From assembly GCF_002909445.1 (NCBI RefSeq), contig NZ_PPXC01000020.1, positions 1-64,000 on the forward strand: a stretch of 64,000 nt of DNA. Direction: 5' to 3'. Every line of letters begins with the position of its first letter. Within the stretch, counting starts at the first letter, position 1. This document shows, piece after piece, positions 63,158 through 64,000 of the stretch. The stretch is from Arthrobacter glacialis (GTDB lineage: Bacteria > Actinomycetota > Actinomycetes > Actinomycetales > Micrococcaceae). The notes beneath the pieces were generated by a model. The model was not told the DNA's origin, searched no databases, and saw only the letters and a program-made list of their open reading frames with translations. A program made the position numbers and the translations under genes.

Positions 63158-64000
63158 TCAGGGGTTTCGCCTGACAGCTTCTACTTCAGCCACGTACTGC
63201 GCGTAAGCGGCTGCCGAATCGGTAGCATGGCGTTCGATGGTTACAGGGGAGTAGCCCAAGGCCTCGGCAATGATGGCCACGGGGGCGAGCTTGGTGAGTT
63301 CGTGGAGGGTTCCGAGTCGAGCTGCCCGGGTTTTGAACAACTTACTGAGGCGGGTTGTGAGGTATCCGGGGTTGATGTGTTGGCCAGGGGAGATTCCTCG
63401 GAATACCCAGGCGCTGTTTGGGTGTGAAGCGGTCAGGTCATGCCCTGGGCTCTCGACGAGTTCGCGCCATGGCTGGGCCAATGGATCCGGCAGTGCGATG
63501 TGGATTGTCCCGAGTTGGATGGTGACCAGTTCTTCAGTGATGGTCACGTCGTTCCAGGTTAGCCGTGCGATGTTCTCAGCCTGTTGCCCGAAGACGAGGA
63601 TGAGGATCGCGGCGGCCCTGTCACGTGTCTCGAGTCCGTCTTCGTGGATGACCTGCTTGAGGGCTTCGTCCTGGCCCGTTATGGCGAGTCTTGGACTGGT
63701 GCCGCGCCGGTGCGGAACTATGGTGAGTCCAGAAGGGGCCACTTTGGTTTTGATGGCCCATTTGAGGAAGCGCTCGGCGATGCGTCTGGTCGTTGGCCCC
63801 TCGGCTTGCCATACGTCGAGGTGGGATTGCTGGAGTTCGGACAGTTTGATGCTGTGGTCTGTGAGCCAGTTCAGGAGGTCGATGGCGACTGTGACTTCTT
63901 GTTTGGCGCGGAGGAAGGTGCCGCGGGTGACTTCGTCCATGTGGTTCATCCGTCGTTGGTGGTGCCAGCGGATGTAGCGGCGGATCACTTCAACATTCTG
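63158..64000 (-). CDS. Degenerate tyrosine-recombinase-like protein, partial
   Basis: The frame is open to the right edge; 280 residues are visible. The C-terminal half has the fold of a phage integrase (AAILILVFGQQAENIARLTW, then AIIAEALGYSPVTIERHATD). The usual catalytic Arg of box I (G-x-R) is Gln, the second Arg (H-x-x-R) is Thr in LHELTKLAP, and LGH is LGY. It is therefore probably not an active recombinase but may bind DNA. A core-binding-like helical part precedes it (VTVAIDLLNWLTDHSIKLSE). Confidence 0.6.
   Translation of the reverse strand, partial: QNVEVIRRYIRWHHQRRMNHMDEVTRGTFLRAKQEVTVAIDLLNWLTDHSIKLSELQQSHLDVWQAEGPTTRRIAERFLKWAIKTKVAPSGLTIVPHRRGTSPRLAITGQDEALKQVIHEDGLETRDRAAAILILVFGQQAENIARLTWNDVTITEELVTIQLGTIHIALPDPLAQPWRELVESPGHDLTASHPNSAWVFRGISPGQHINPGYLTTRLSKLFKTRAARLGTLHELTKLAPVAIIAEALGYSPVTIERHATDSAAAYAQYVAEVEAVRRNP

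Noticed and set aside
1-64000. tRNA or rRNA genes
   Set aside because: I found no cloverleaf-like segment with TTCGA-type T-loop or rRNA core sequence while reading the intergenic regions; a covariance-model search would be needed to exclude them fully.

Overview
The window looks like chromosomal DNA of a high-GC actinobacterium, most likely Arthrobacter or a close relative in the Micrococcaceae. The evidence is the RbpA gene, IdeR/DtxR-type iron boxes, an ArsR with the corynebacterial cysteine arrangement, a MocR/YczE pair, GTG/TTG starts and many ATGA or GTGA gene overlaps. This placement is inference; no rRNA or tRNA gene was seen.

Layout. (1) 1-4.2 kb: a partial unknown gene, a NodB-type polysaccharide deacetylase lipoprotein, ArfB and two acetyltransferases. 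(2) 3.9-9.4 kb: an arsenic island with arsR divergent from acr3-arsC-trxB-flavoprotein, then a USP and a second LMWP/ArsC-like protein. (3) 9.4-15.1 kb: small redox and regulatory units (TetR with an NAD(P)-binding protein, ohrR-ohr, a His-rich methyltransferase opposite an XRE-cupin regulator, a luciferase-like monooxygenase behind a 16-bp tandem repeat). (4) 15.3-17.7 kb: an accessory patch with a three-gene minus-strand operon (zinc-ribbon protein, M15-like peptidase, GH24 muramidase). (5) 17.9-22.4 kb: an S8 protease, a 105-aa protein and an M14 carboxypeptidase; both peptidases carry nearly identical 58-aa repeat arrays and neither has a visible signal peptide.

(6) 22.4-44.8 kb: a complete catecholate siderophore locus. 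On the minus strand lie a Fes-like esterase and a FepC/G/D-type ABC transporter. On the plus strand lie dhbA-C-E-B, mbtH, an 8.6-kb NRPS (C-A-T-E-C-A-T-TE), a siderophore reductase, an EntS-like exporter, a phosphopantetheinyl transferase and a binding lipoprotein. Three IdeR-like boxes flank the transcription units. The second A domain reads as serine-specific. The first has an acidic pocket and is followed by an epimerase, so the predicted product is a 2,3-dihydroxybenzoyl-D-(basic residue)-L-Ser unit, probably cyclotrimerised by the TE.

(7) 45.9-50.8 kb: a phosphonate-type uptake operon (phnD, phnC, fused phnE-phnE, zinc alcohol dehydrogenase) behind a candidate PHO box, with no C-P cleaving enzyme in view. 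(8) 50.8-51.1 kb: two large related hairpins around the remnant of a sortase-anchored surface protein. (9) 51.1-61.1 kb: housekeeping genes (rbpA, SPFH/NfeD, MocR/YczE, rlmA, def, a UvrA-like ATPase, a hydrolase). (10) 61.3-64 kb: a small accessory island with an Imm8-like immunity protein, KptA, a SUKH-like protein and a degenerate tyrosine-recombinase-like protein running off the edge.
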